Origin: Microglena sp. YARC
Taxonomy: Eukaryota > Chlorophyta > Chlorophyceae > Chlamydomonadales > Chlamydomonadaceae
NCBI GenBank assembly: GCA_022414725.1
Contig: CM039462.1
Location: 6,008,021-6,072,020, forward strand
Reading direction: 5' to 3'
DNA length: 64,000 nucleotides
The position numbers and the translations under genes are program-made. A model generated the notes under the pieces. That model was not told where the DNA came from. It ran no database searches and worked only from the letters and a program-made list of their open reading frames with translations. Below are positions 46,815 to 57,346 of this stretch, piece by piece. Every line of letters begins with the position of its first letter. The stretch's first letter is position 1.

Positions 46815-48012
46815 TGTCCAGTTTGAACGATTCCGACCACCTCCGCACACACCATTTTTGCTCATAGTTGGAGTGCGCATGACTACAGTTGTCAGCATTG
46901 CAGAGGTCAAAATCCTTCGCAAAAGTTGTTCAATGTTTGTAGCTCTATTCGGCTACGAGTACCTACTTTCTCCGCTACTTCCGAAACTCCCTGCCGGTGA
47001 CTGCTAAAGCGATTTTTCGTGTCGCTTGCGACACGCTCTTATAACTTGTCTCCTCCAAAATCTCCTCCTCCTCCCTCGCCCCAACTGCTGGCGTCATACT
47101 CGTTTGCGGTAATCCGTACCAACCCGCTGGTACAAACGAACGAGCCCCCCCCACACACGCACGCGCTTTGAACTTTCTGGGCAGCTACGTACTGGGCAGC
47201 TCCCTCAGTCAGCGGCTATGCTACACCCAGATATTTTGGCAGTTATGTACTCTATCCTCGCTTCTCTTTTTTTTCCTCCCTCGAAAAAATTAATTGATTG
47301 TTAGCTTGATTGTTAGCTTCAAGTTGCCCTATGTTGCGTTAGGTTTGGCTAAATAGCCAGGCATTTTTAGGTTATCGAAAGTTACTGTAAAAGAAGAAAC
47401 ATTTCAGCATTTCCTGAATTTAAGATGGCTTGTGTGTGGTCTGCGGTTTACGACGAACATAAAAATAAATATAAGTGAAACGAGGGTATAGTCTCAGGTA
47501 GTCAGGTCCTGAAAAAGCAGGTCTAGCAAGCGTTTAAGATCAGCGAGTCTAAAGGAGCGCTTGAAGGATTCTCAACTGTATTTATTTGGATGGTACACCT
47601 CAGGGTACTTCCATGTCCAGGCGTTTGTTTAGCTTTCCGGAGCGTTATGTCGTAAGCACTGACACAGGGAATGGACTAGGGCGTATGCTTACAATCGTGA
47701 TAGCATGTCAGGCGACATGGTAGGTATAAGAAGAGAAAGGCGACAGTACCTCAGGGTACTGCCGCCGGTAGGTGCTGGCCCTGTCGGGCAGAGGCACTAC
47801 AATGGAAGCTTCCAGGCAGAGGGCCTGGCGCACTAAGACACTCTAGCTGGACCGGGAGAACCGGTCTGTAACAGTTTGAACGATTCCGACCACCTCCGCA
47901 CCCAAACATTTTGCTCATATTTGGAGTGCGCTTAACTAGAGTTATCAGCATCGCATCGGCCAAGATCCTTTGCAAAAGTTGTTCAATGTTTGCAGCTCCA
48001 TTTGGCTACGAG
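46815..48012. repeat. direct repeat of about 150 bp, two copies 1 kb apart
   Basis: Copies start GTTTGAACGATTCCGACCACC at about 46816 and 47875 and run through CAAAAGTTGTTCAATGTTTG to GGCTACGAGTAC. The interval 47040-47870 holds no recognised gene. Confidence 0.8.
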
Positions 48013-48596
48013 TACCGTATGCGCCTTAAGTATTGGCAAACGGTTTGGCAAACGACCCTTTGCCAAACCGGATTAGGGATCCAGCTTGAGACCACTCCAG
48101 GTGGTTGGCCTTTGCCAAGTTACAGTTACCATGGTACTCTGTCTACTAATCCATATCAAGTTAAATGTTCCTGATTTGAATTGCTACATGGTTTTATTTT
48201 CAGCAAGCTTGGGCAGACTACTTCGTGAACATGTACCAGTACTCGACCAGTTGACCTTGAACTTGGTTACATGGTTTTACATTTACATTTACATTGGTTA
48301 CATACCGGTCTGGCTACTAAGCCCTAGCAAGTTGTATGCTCTTGATTTGAACTGTTACATGGTTTTACAGCAATCTTGGGCAGACTACTTGGTGAACATG
48401 TATCAAGGACATGTAACAATAATGTAAGACCATTTCACCATTTGCCAACTGGATTTCAGGTCTGAGCTTGAGACAGTCAAAGCCATAGACACCTTTGCTA
48501 CGTAAGTTTTGACATGCTTTTCTGAGACCCACTTTTAGGTGGGGAACGACATTTGCCAATATTTAATCTTGCCAATACTTAAGGCGCGTGCGGGTA
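48013..48596. mobile_element. 584-bp TIR element inserted in the second repeat copy
   Basis: The ends are inverted repeats: TACCGTATGCGCCTTAAGTA at 48013 and TACTTAAGGCGCGTGCGGGTA at the right end. The first repeat copy (46958-46985) shows the uninterrupted site GGCTACGAGTACCTACTTTC, so the insertion is directly visible. No ORF of note, so non-autonomous; superfamily not determined. Confidence 0.75.
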
Positions 48597-48643
48597 GCTA
48601 CTTTCTCTACTACTTTCGAACCCCCCACTACTATTATGATCAT

Positions 48644-49150
48644 GGCGGGTGCCGGATTTTTCCGATAACTTCATTTTACCCCAAATAACCAGTAGGGGTC
48701 TCTCTGATAGTCCCTCCGCACGAATTATATCTCGGGGGGTGTCCGTTAGATTTTCCCGTGCAATACCGTGGTAGTACCGTGGGCGGCTTGTACCGTGGGC
48801 GGGTGCATTACCGTGATTTTTGATCAACAATTCGCCTAAGATTCGGGAGGTTACACGAATGGATAAGAAAAATAATGATTAGCCTGCGAAGCATCTATCG
48901 AAATAATGACTCACGTCGTTCGGCCTGTCGGGAGGCTACACAACAATCTGAGCGGAGTCTGCGACAGCGCGGCTGAGAGGAAGTCAAGAGGGAGTTGCGT
49001 CAGCTCCGTCACGTGGTGATGACACACGCTTTGCGTATGAGACTGAAGGCGAATCGCGACATACTTCGTTACACTTTGTTACACTTTTCTACTCTGCGCA
49101 TAGGAGGCGACTGTCTGCCGGTTACTGTTCCGCCCCCGCTACTCGCAGGA
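48644..49150. repeat. left terminal inverted repeat
   Basis: Inverted matches to the right end: AACCAGTAGGGGTC (48706) versus GACCCCTACTGGTT (62751); CCGCACGAATTA (48736) versus TAATTCGTGCGG (62720); CCGTGCAATACCGTGG (48758) versus CCACGGTATTGCACGG (62675); ACACTTTGTTAC near 49069 versus GTAACAAAGTGT near 62432. The integrase stop codon lies only about 20 bp inside the arm. Confidence 0.85.
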
Positions 49151-49170
49151 GGATGAATTGAGGATCCTGG

Positions 49171-50247
49171 TTACTCGGCAAACCGTTTGGGCTTTCGCAC
49201 GCTTCTTTTTGCTTTTGGTTCGTCCTTCTTATCAATAGCAGTAACAATCTCGTCATAGGAATTAAATGCCTTCGACCTTTGCATCCTTCTGATTTGATAG
49301 TCTTCTTTTTCTGGCTCCAGTCTATCTTTCACGTTAGTAACAACGTTCAAATCGCTTGGTCTATACAGACGTTTGACTCCTCTCAGCTTGAATCTGTATG
49401 CTATGTGTTCTTCAATGGTGTAAATCTCTGTAGAAAACCTGGCTTTCTCCTTTTCAAAGGTCTTCTTCTGTTACATTGCACGCACTCTGTCTCCTACTTT
49501 CAGGGTCACTTTGTCGTTCATCTTATGATTTTTTTTGAATTGAGCTTCATATAGCTTTTGAGAATAATCGAGATCGTCATACACCTCGTTGGGCGAAGCA
49601 TCTTTCAACCCAGAATGAGGGGAGTCGTTATACAGCTCAACAATTTCACCAAGTGTGTCTACCCATTTTTTAGTCTTGTTCTCTAGTGAGTATTTCTTTA
49701 TCAGACCCTTCAGTGTCCTAGTAAATCTGTCGACGATTCCCAGCTTGTTCCCCACCGGAGTAATGTGGTCTTCTTTTGCAACGTCCGTATATACCTTTAT
49801 ATTTTGTTCTTTATTGAAAGACTCAAATATTGAAGATGCAAAACAATTATCTCCTGAAATACTATTTATACTTTCGTCTACATCGCCTATAAATTCCTGA
49901 TAGGCATCTAAAACGTCATCCATTTTACCGCTTTTCAGTGGGTAACAATAAGCCTTTCTAGAAATGATATCAATACACATAAGAATTTGATTGATGTTGT
50001 TATTTATCCTCTTGCTCGACAATGGCATAATTGCTACATCGATTTGGAAAGATCTTGGAGGGGCGGTTATTTTGAATTTGAATTTGGTATTTTGTGGTTT
50101 TTGATATATTTGTGTAAGCTCTCGTGGATTGAAGTAATCTTCAATATCTCGTTTGGTAACCCCGTCGTCTTTTAATCTAGTAAATAGCTTTGCCTTGGAC
50201 AGCAATTTTAGATTTGGATTAGCTTTCAAAATGGATTCAAGATTCAT
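49171..50247 (-). pseudogene. rve-type (retrovirus-like) integrase with one internal stop
   Basis: Would insert the element into host DNA. The N-terminal region has LFTRLKDDGVTKRDIEDYF. The core has SFQIDVAIM (first Asp) and SGDNCF (second Asp); the third acidic position is Asp in GIVDRFTRTLKG, where Glu is usual, 40 residues on. The SH3-like tail is KVGDRVRAM, then TAA at 49471-49473, then the same frame continues about 99 codons (KKTFEKEKARFSTEIYTIEE) to TAA at 49171. Full length would be about 358 aa. The stop removes the C-terminal DNA-binding part. Confidence 0.85.
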
Positions 50248-50281
50248 TATATATATTATGAATGTTTATGGAGGGGGAGGA

Positions 50282-53200
50282 TCAATCAGTCTTTTTTTGG
50301 TTCGCTCTGATGCAGTTCAAACAACACAGATGGCAATTCGATTTGATATGATTCAGGGTGTTGTCCTCTCTGTCTACAGTACATTGGTTTTTTGAATGTT
50401 TTTCTACTCCCATGTATTGTTGGCATTTCCTGCAAATTCTATTATTTTCCTTTTTGTAACGCTCTATGCACCAATCAACAGTGATGTAATTTTTGCAAGG
50501 CATGAAGTTCTTGTCTCGTTTCCTGTCTTGTTTCTTGTAGCCGCAAATCTTCCCGTTGAAGAACTCTATCAAGTTCAATTCCTTCAAGTCAAAGTCCAAG
50601 AAATACACGTCAGATAGCCTGACACACCTTGAGACAGCACAGTAGGCCCAGCGGATTTCTGTTATAATGCTCATGTCGCAAATGACAAATTTCTCATCAA
50701 TACAAGCACCTTGTTCTGAATGGCAAGTGTTAGCGTGTGATAGTTTGAAATGTTCGACAATCATGTCATGGGGGATATCGACTCTAAGTTCTTCGTCTTG
50801 AACATCTTGCAGCGTGAAATGTTTATTGGTTTGTCCAACAATAATGTATCTGTAGTTGGGATGCATTTTTATCTTCTTGCTCTTGGTTTTAGGAGAATCC
50901 TTGGAAGCGCTTTGCGCATGATCCTTTGCCACTCTGTTTATTGTTGTTTTGCAGATCAATTCCTGTTTGTAATGATATTTGATTCCATTGTCCAGTGTCT
51001 TGAGTTTATCAGCTTTCTCTATCTTTTTCTTGTCAATCAGACTGTCTAGATATTTGTTGACACTATTCGAACTAGTATCTCGATGTGTGATCGCTTTATT
51101 AATACCCAGTTCTTTGAGGTCTTCCAAAGATTTCAATATCTTATTTGGAAAATGCTTCAAGATAGTTGCATAAACACCCAAATCAGAATGAAATAGGTCA
51201 TTGAAAAATTCAATCATTTTCAATTTATCTTCATCTGTTTCCAATCGATGATTCTCTGTTAACGTCATTGTCCAATTGAACATTTTTGTGATATATGTCG
51301 TTTTAATATCAGTGCTTACGTCATCACCTATGGATTCCAGTTGGTGAGAGTCGCCGTTAGCCAATATAAATATATCATCATTATTCTGCATAAACTTGTA
51401 TACGTCAACCAGATTTCTTCTTGTGAGCAACATTATTTCCTCAAAGATAACGCATTCAATTCCTTCCATTGAATTACAACCTAGTGTTTTATTCCCATCA
51501 TGATCAAATCCCATGAGGCTGTGAAATGTACATGCGTTGATACCAGTGTTCTTCTTGAGAGCTTCTCTAACTTGTGAATTCCAGGGAGCCACTACCAATA
51601 TCTGGTGTGGTTTAAACCTTTTTAATGCATATACAATTGTAGCGTAAGATTTGCCACAACCAGCTAGACCGTTAACAAATGTCTTATTTTTTACCTTTTT
51701 TGTACTTGGTGGTTCTACATATGGTTTTAATATATATTCGTCTAGATTGGTTTGAATATATCGTTTGATTTTCTTGGGATGTGTAGGATTAGGTTTTTCA
51801 TCCTCCCCTAAGACTGGTAATGGGATCTCCACGCACTCTGGGCGATGTTCAATATGATTATTTGGTGGCATTGATTTGTTCTCCCATTTCAATTGACCCA
51901 GTTCGTTTCCAATAAGGTGTTCGATGCAACTGAAATCGTTTCCTTCTTTCAAAGCATATATAGCATCTGTTTTGACGGCCTTAACCTCGATGTTTGATTT
52001 AGACAATGTTTCTATCAATTGGTTTAGTTGGAATCTTGCTCTGTTGACAATAGCTATTCTCATTGTTAAAAACCCGCTTGTTAGTTCTGTTTTTTTTGTT
52101 GTATTTACGATATATAAATTTTCCATTAATTTGATTACGAAAGATGAATTACCTTCTCTTCGCGAGTAAATGCAAGCGTCATCATATTTTGTAAATACAG
52201 CCGAGTGTCTTACGGTGTTGTATTTCTTTCCCAATAATCCAGAAATTTTATTTGGGATTCCCTTTCTAAGTTTTAGTGGGATATCTTCATATTTTTTCAT
52301 CAAAACACGAGGACACTACATCTCCCAGCTCTTCACACTTAACCCATAGAACTTCTAAATATGATAATACGCTATATTCGACGTTCATTGATTTTAGTTG
52401 TAACACTTCGTAACCGTATAGTAACATACGTTCTTTGTTGTATATATTGTGTTTTTTAGTTATTTTCACAACATACAAGAACTCATTGTTGATAGGTCTG
52501 TTTTCATTAGCTTGGAATGTATCCCATGGGTGAACAATTGGAAAACCCATTGTTTTCAAAATATGTATCAAACATGAAGCATAGTGTTTGTTAAAATCTA
52601 ATCCTATATATTCATCAACAGTGCGAAGAGATAGATCTTCATCGACAAGTTTACCATTAGGGACAGACTCTGAATACCAGTTAAATACCTTTGCAACTAG
52701 AGGGTGGTACGTGGAAATGGTCTTTTTGTTGAGGATAGATTTCGTGACAAATGATTCTAGTGTTTGAAACCTTTTATAACTATCTATGTTCTCTAAATCA
52801 CAATCGATACATCCATCTATCTTAACAGCGGATTGGATAGAAATATTAACCGATTCTAAGTGATTCAAATATATTCCAGTAATTGTTGACCCCCCTCGTG
52901 TGCTAAATGCTGGGGTTACTCCTTCAATATTCACGAAATGTTCTAGAATAAATGCCAGATTGCCATTATAAATTATTTTAATGTTTTTATTTTCAGCAAG
53001 GATTTGTTCCTTGATGATTGGAAATATCTCTTCTGGATTGCTTGCTATTGCAATAGGGTGTGTCTGTTTTTCTTTCTCACTGGGCAACTTGAATTCAGAT
53101 GATGGAGCTACCAATACGGGTTTATGAGACGACTTATTGAATGACTTTTTTTTGTCAATGAGAGAGATATGTCCGTTCCAGTAGATCATTTTTGTTTTGG

Positions 53201-54252
53201 TTTTAATAATAGAATGTAATTTTGGTGTACATCCTGTCAGATATTGATTCTCATTGTCGTATACCATGCATCCAAAATTGTGGGTTTCAAACCATTTGAG
53301 AAATAGATCGTGACTACGTCTTCATCGGTGTGTTGTGTATAGTCTTTGTTGAAAAATCTCTGTACAATGACTCGTAGGTCATTGGTGGTCTGGGGATACA
53401 AAGGTTTGTGTAATATTTGTCGTATGATTCCTTTAAAGATTGTAGAATAACCTGAAATGCACATGTGTGTGGAGGGAGATCAAATAGACCAGGTTGTGTA
53501 ATTGAATCTCGTAGTGTGTCTTTCCCTTCAACGTTAATTTCCCGTGTCAAATATTTGTTGTCGCAACATAAGTTTGCATTGTTTTGTATGATTCTGAATT
53601 TAAAGGGAATTATGGCGTCTTGGGCGCTTGATTCGTTTGAAATAATTTGAATACAATTTGTATTGTAAAGGATTTTTAGCATGTATGCTGCTGCATCTGG
53701 GTCATCCTCCCCGATTTTGTTAATAAAATCAATATAACCAGGAAACAATTCGTAATCTGTTCCTTGTAGATTTGTGAGCAGTTCATAGTATCTTGATGTT
53801 TTAAGAATTATGAAGCCGTCAAGCCTTTCAATGTGCAACGTTTTGCCTGATGGAAAGTCTCTGACTGGATTCCAAGCTTTTGAAAATGATGATATTTCAT
53901 GGCCATACATATGGTGTGTTATGCCGGCTTCTTGTTGTTTTTTTGAAGCTACATCAAAGCTATAACACATAATTCGTACAACACGTTTCTCGTACTTACT
54001 CTCCTCTAACTCCCTCTCCCTTTTTTCCTTTTTCTGCAAATAGCGTTCCCTATCATACTGCGTCTTCTTTTGCCTACTAGCCTTCTTTTCCTTTGCTTCA
54101 TGATGTTCCTTCTCGACTCCAACAGCATCATAGAAATCCTCTAGTGATTCGTAGCCCTCAGCTATCACATATTTTTTTGTAATCCTGCGTGGAGCTTCCC
54201 CTGTTACCATGTGCTTCTTGTAAAATTTTACCAAAGTTTGTTGTGATGCCAT
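50282..54252 (-). pseudogene. PolB-like / SF1 helicase / zinc-HNH-like fusion with two frameshifts
   Basis: Predicted replication protein of about 1320 aa. The N-terminal 310 codons (54252-53314) include a charged RERYLQKKEKRERELEESKY segment; no exonuclease motif seen. A one-base shift near 53314 leads into the frame of 53267-52287, which has motif A-like GLDFNKHYASCL. A second shift at an A6 run (about 52290) leads to motif B-like KGIPNKISGLLGKK and motif C-like VKTDAIY. Without a break follow SF1 helicase motifs: GLAGCGKSYAT (Walker A), CVIFEEIMLL (II), GDSHQLESI (III), TLTENHRL (IV), AYCAVSRCVRLSD (VI). The C-terminus has CRKCQQY, TVDREDN and NCHLCCLNC, an HNH/zinc-ribbon-like module. The initial Asp of motif C is Lys, so polymerase activity is doubtful. 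Confidence 0.85.
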
Positions 54253-54349
54253 TATAATTCTGTAATATATTAATATGTGAACAATCTCTTAAGCGTTTTA
54301 CTTAAAATACTCAAAAAAAAAATGTGCATTTCAATTTTTAAATGAAACA

Positions 54350-54640
54350 CTACACTCCAACAGTTTCTGCTAATAATAACGCCTTTTTTTCTTCTCTTTT
54401 TTTTGCATGATATAGTTTTGCACGTTCATTTCGTTTTTCGCGAAATTCAGGATCATTTTGGTACCTGTTCTTGGTATATGCTTGTTGCCTCTCACGATAT
54501 GCCTCATCTGTTTGATACCGTTTTACAGTTGCAATTCTGGCGAGATTATTTACATAAGCACGATATTCAGGGTCTTCTTTCATTTTCGTCTTGTGGATTT
54601 CACTAGAATAAGTGTGAACTTTGATGCAAGATTCGCTCAT
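54350..54640 (-). CDS. small basic protein with RYQNDPEFREKRNER motif
   Basis: 96 codons, Lys/Arg/Glu-rich, with tandem Y-x-N-D-P-E-x-R-x-x-R-N-E-R-type motifs. Its C-terminus resembles that of the fibre-like protein next door (RYKNDPEYHAQRNERSRIYN). It may bind DNA or be a separated copy of that tail. No family name is given. Confidence 0.6.
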   Translation of the reverse strand: MSESCIKVHTYSSEIHKTKMKEDPEYRAYVNNLARIATVKRYQTDEAYRERQQAYTKNRYQNDPEFREKRNERAKLYHAKKREEKKALLLAETVGV

Positions 54641-54709
54641 CTTTTTATTCTTGTAGTATATAATATGCTCAAGATTCTTAAGTATGATTCAATTTTATTT
54701 TTAATTCAC

Positions 54710-55483
54710 TTACACAGACTCTGCCTTCAACATAGCCTTCCGTTCCTTCAATTTTGCATTATAAATCCGCGAACGTTCATTTCGTTGTGCATGGTATTCT
54801 GGGTCATTCTTATACCGTTCATTCTTCAATTGTTTCTTTAGGTCATCAACCTCGACTGATAAAGCCCTTATTGCACCAATTAGATGTGGTACAAGGGAGT
54901 TGTAATTGAGACCCAATCTCTTTTTTTCTGAGTCTAGGAATCTCACAGCTTCTGGACAAACGCCTATCACTTCTTGGGCATACAGCCCAATTTCCACTGC
55001 ATTTTTAGCATCTCCCTTGAACGTGTATTTTGCCGGCTGCAAAGATTTGATCGCCTTCAATGACTCCTCAGGGTTGAGGTATTCAATATGATTTTTATAT
55101 GACTTGTCAGAAAGGTTAATGTATGATCCCGTCTGGTCAATCCTAGCTTTGGTCATGAATTCGAAGAGGAAATTGAATGATTCACTACCCCCATCGCTCA
55201 AGAAAGATATGCTCCCATTAATCTCCGACCCTGTGTCTGCAAAGTGAATCAAACCAGGCCCATTGGCTCCAGTCTGCGTTGGTAGTTCAAGACGACTCAC
55301 CTTCACTCCGGGACCAATAGCAACAAAAGCGTTTTGTACATTTAATTGGTCTGTAAGATCATTGTAAGACCCTGAAAATAAGGGGGGCTTGTTTATAAGT
55401 GCGTTATAGTCTCCTGAAAAACTGTTGGTGATCTTTTTGGTGTCTCTGGGCTGAGCAAATATATACTGAGAGGTGTTGTACAT
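54710..55483 (-). CDS. fibre-like protein with S74 intramolecular chaperone domain
   Basis: Start chosen at 55483 (MYNTSQYIFAQPRDTKK), because the frame's longer start at 55591 overlaps the divergent gene and adds a Phe/Cys-rich stretch. About 257 aa. The N-terminal part has ALINKPPLFSGSYNDLTDQL, the tail-fibre linker style. The C-terminal half has SDKSYKNHIEYLNPEE, IGLYAQEVIGVCPEAV and LNYNSLVPHLIGAIRAL, the Peptidase_S74 chaperone that trimerises fibres and often self-cleaves. A short basic tail follows. It likely forms a host-attachment spike; that is inference. Confidence 0.85.
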   Translation of the reverse strand: MYNTSQYIFAQPRDTKKITNSFSGDYNALINKPPLFSGSYNDLTDQLNVQNAFVAIGPGVKVSRLELPTQTGANGPGLIHFADTGSEINGSISFLSDGGSESFNFLFEFMTKARIDQTGSYINLSDKSYKNHIEYLNPEESLKAIKSLQPAKYTFKGDAKNAVEIGLYAQEVIGVCPEAVRFLDSEKKRLGLNYNSLVPHLIGAIRALSVEVDDLKKQLKNERYKNDPEYHAQRNERSRIYNAKLKERKAMLKAESV

Positions 55484-55507
55484 TAAATTTATAACATAAT
55501 TTAAACC
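55484..55507. promoter_or_regulatory. divergent promoter gap between fibre and plus-strand genes
   Basis: Only 24 bp separate the two start codons. On the fibre strand TATAAATTTA sits directly before its ATG. The same 10-mer precedes the second capsid-like gene (57325-57334). AT-rich promoter-like element; function inferred. Confidence 0.45.
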
Positions 55508-56101
55508 ATGAGGTCCAGAAAAAATGTAGGGAAAACAAAAACAAAAACAAAAACAAATACAATCAAACAAAGAGGGAATACTACAAACCAAAGAGCAACA
55601 ACAATTAATGTTAAATTACCTGCTGATAGGACACTCCCTCGAATGATGGGATTCAACCCTTATGCATATGTAATAGAGATCCCAAAACAACCCCATCAAA
55701 ATATGATAGCTCAGGCTGTAAATGGGGTATCTGCTGTAGAACAGCTTGCTAGATCTGCGAGGGCTGCCATGACTCAACAAAACACTGCACCACAAAATGT
55801 GTTTCAAGGAACTAGGACGTATATAGACCACTTACCTAGACCACCTTCCTCTCGACCATCTCCGTCTAATGCCAATTATGCAGCACCTAAAAAACGGTAT
55901 GATTTGAGGCGGTCACTAGATAGATTTGACTTCAGGCACGCATCACCAGATTCAAGTGGCCAATCTAAGAGGGAGGTGCTTGCAATTGCAACCGAATACC
56001 AAGAACGTTCTAATGAGCCTGGATTACAAAGACTACTTGACAAACGGAGAACCAAAAATCATTATATAGATATCTATAATTATCTGAAAAATAAACTTTG
56101 A
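55508..56101 (+). CDS. basic protein of unknown function, first plus-strand gene
   Basis: 197 intact codons, with no disruption. A Lys/Thr-rich N-terminus (KTKTKTKTNTIKQRGN) is followed by GFNPYAYVIEIPKQPHQNM, an Ala-rich segment and an Arg-rich C-terminus. It could be a minor virion or nucleic-acid-binding protein because it directly precedes the capsid-like genes by 31 bp. No family recognised. Confidence 0.65.
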   Translation: MRSRKNVGKTKTKTKTNTIKQRGNTTNQRATTINVKLPADRTLPRMMGFNPYAYVIEIPKQPHQNMIAQAVNGVSAVEQLARSARAAMTQQNTAPQNVFQGTRTYIDHLPRPPSSRPSPSNANYAAPKKRYDLRRSLDRFDFRHASPDSSGQSKREVLAIATEYQERSNEPGLQRLLDKRRTKNHYIDIYNYLKNKL

Positions 56102-56132
56102 TTATTATCAAAATATAGAGTATATAAGCTAC

Positions 56133-57313
56133 ATGTCTGCATACCCAAAAAACCTCCAGTACATTACAAAACGGATCTCTAACTATAGTCGAGCAACTAA
56201 ACGGCTGTCCACCCTTAATAGTACTTCTGCAACCAACAATGGTGTGATTACAGTCGACATGCCTTCCAACACTTTGATAGATACTGATAGCCTGATAATG
56301 AGTTTCAAAGCAATCACAGATACTGGGGGCATGCCAAGGAACATTGAATCAATCATACAAAGGTGCGACTTGGAAGTGAATGGGCAAGTGATAGGAGGGT
56401 TCTCCAATTATAATCAGCTTTTTAATATTATTGCTGATACATCCTTTGGTGCAGATTGCCACAACAGACGTAAGATTGTCCAATCGGGAGGTGATGGTTC
56501 AGCTATTCCCATTGGTATTCCAAAAGATTATTGCATTTGTAATTGGCTGACTCTCAATAGCTTTCAGCCCAGCATATTGGATACCAAACTCCTAGGGCAT
56601 GTTCGCCTTAGGATACAGCTAGATGGATCCAATTGTCTAATTGGGGGAGGACAATTTATTCTATCAGACATTTCATTCAGTGTTGATACTATCTCAATAG
56701 ATGATGGGCTCTTTGATGCCGCACACAATGCCTTTCTGCAAAATGGAGGTGTGTATGAAATCATGTTCAAGAACTATTTTTTCATTTTCATCAGCTGCAT
56801 CAAGTTATAGCCAGTCCACCAAATTTAGTGTGTCGTCCCAGTCGGTTAATCGAGCTTGGGGAATATTTTTAGACCAATCACCTACTGGAGCATTGGATGC
56901 AGTGACCAAAAAACTGTAACACGTTCGTCAGGAAAGCGACTGGGATGGAAAGTGCTCAGTTCACTATCAATGGGACTTATTATCCAGATTTTAGGGCCAA
57001 TGTTGGACAGTGTTTTTCGTTAACACAAAGTTCTTACAACCAATTGCAGGACACCCTAGGAGGGTCAAGTCCCCTTTGTGATTCATTTGCAAGCTGGCGT
57101 GACAAATTCTTTGTTCTCTCATGCAAGTTCTGCCACAATGATGATGAGTTCATGTCGGGCATTGACACAAGAGGGAACAGTTCGATTGGAGCATTCGAGT
57201 CTCAAGCCGTTAGTGGAGCAGCAGGCTCAGCCAACTTGACTGCAATGGTGTTTATTGAGTGTAGTAGCATGATCCGTGTGGGAGCGGGGAGGATGCTCGA
57301 ATTAGTTCTATAA
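56133..57313 (+). pseudogene. major capsid protein candidate (jelly-roll), two frameshifts
   Basis: Begins MSAYPKNLQYITKR; a TATATAAG lies just upstream. About 393 codons when the three pieces 56133-56770, about 56770-56918 and about 56920-57313 are considered together. Beta-rich strands with spaced Gly, DLEVNGQVIGGFSNY, and a C-terminal half with INGTYYPDFRANVGQCF and AMVFIECSSMIRVGAGR fit a double jelly-roll capsid protein by content and position. Breaks are near a T6 run (56770) and near 56918. Family assignment rests on context and fold-like composition rather than diagnostic motifs. Confidence 0.6.
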
Positions 57314-57346
57314 ATACAAATAATTATAAATTTAACAATAATATTA

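Noticed and set aside
52280..52310. Programmed frameshift as the preferred explanation
   Set aside because: The element has many other indels at homopolymers, so decay or sequencing error is more likely without support from homologues.
55484..55591. Longer N-terminus of the fibre protein starting at 55591
   Set aside because: The added stretch is Phe/Cys-rich, overlaps the divergent gene's coding sequence, and the start at 55483 has an AT-rich box directly upstream.
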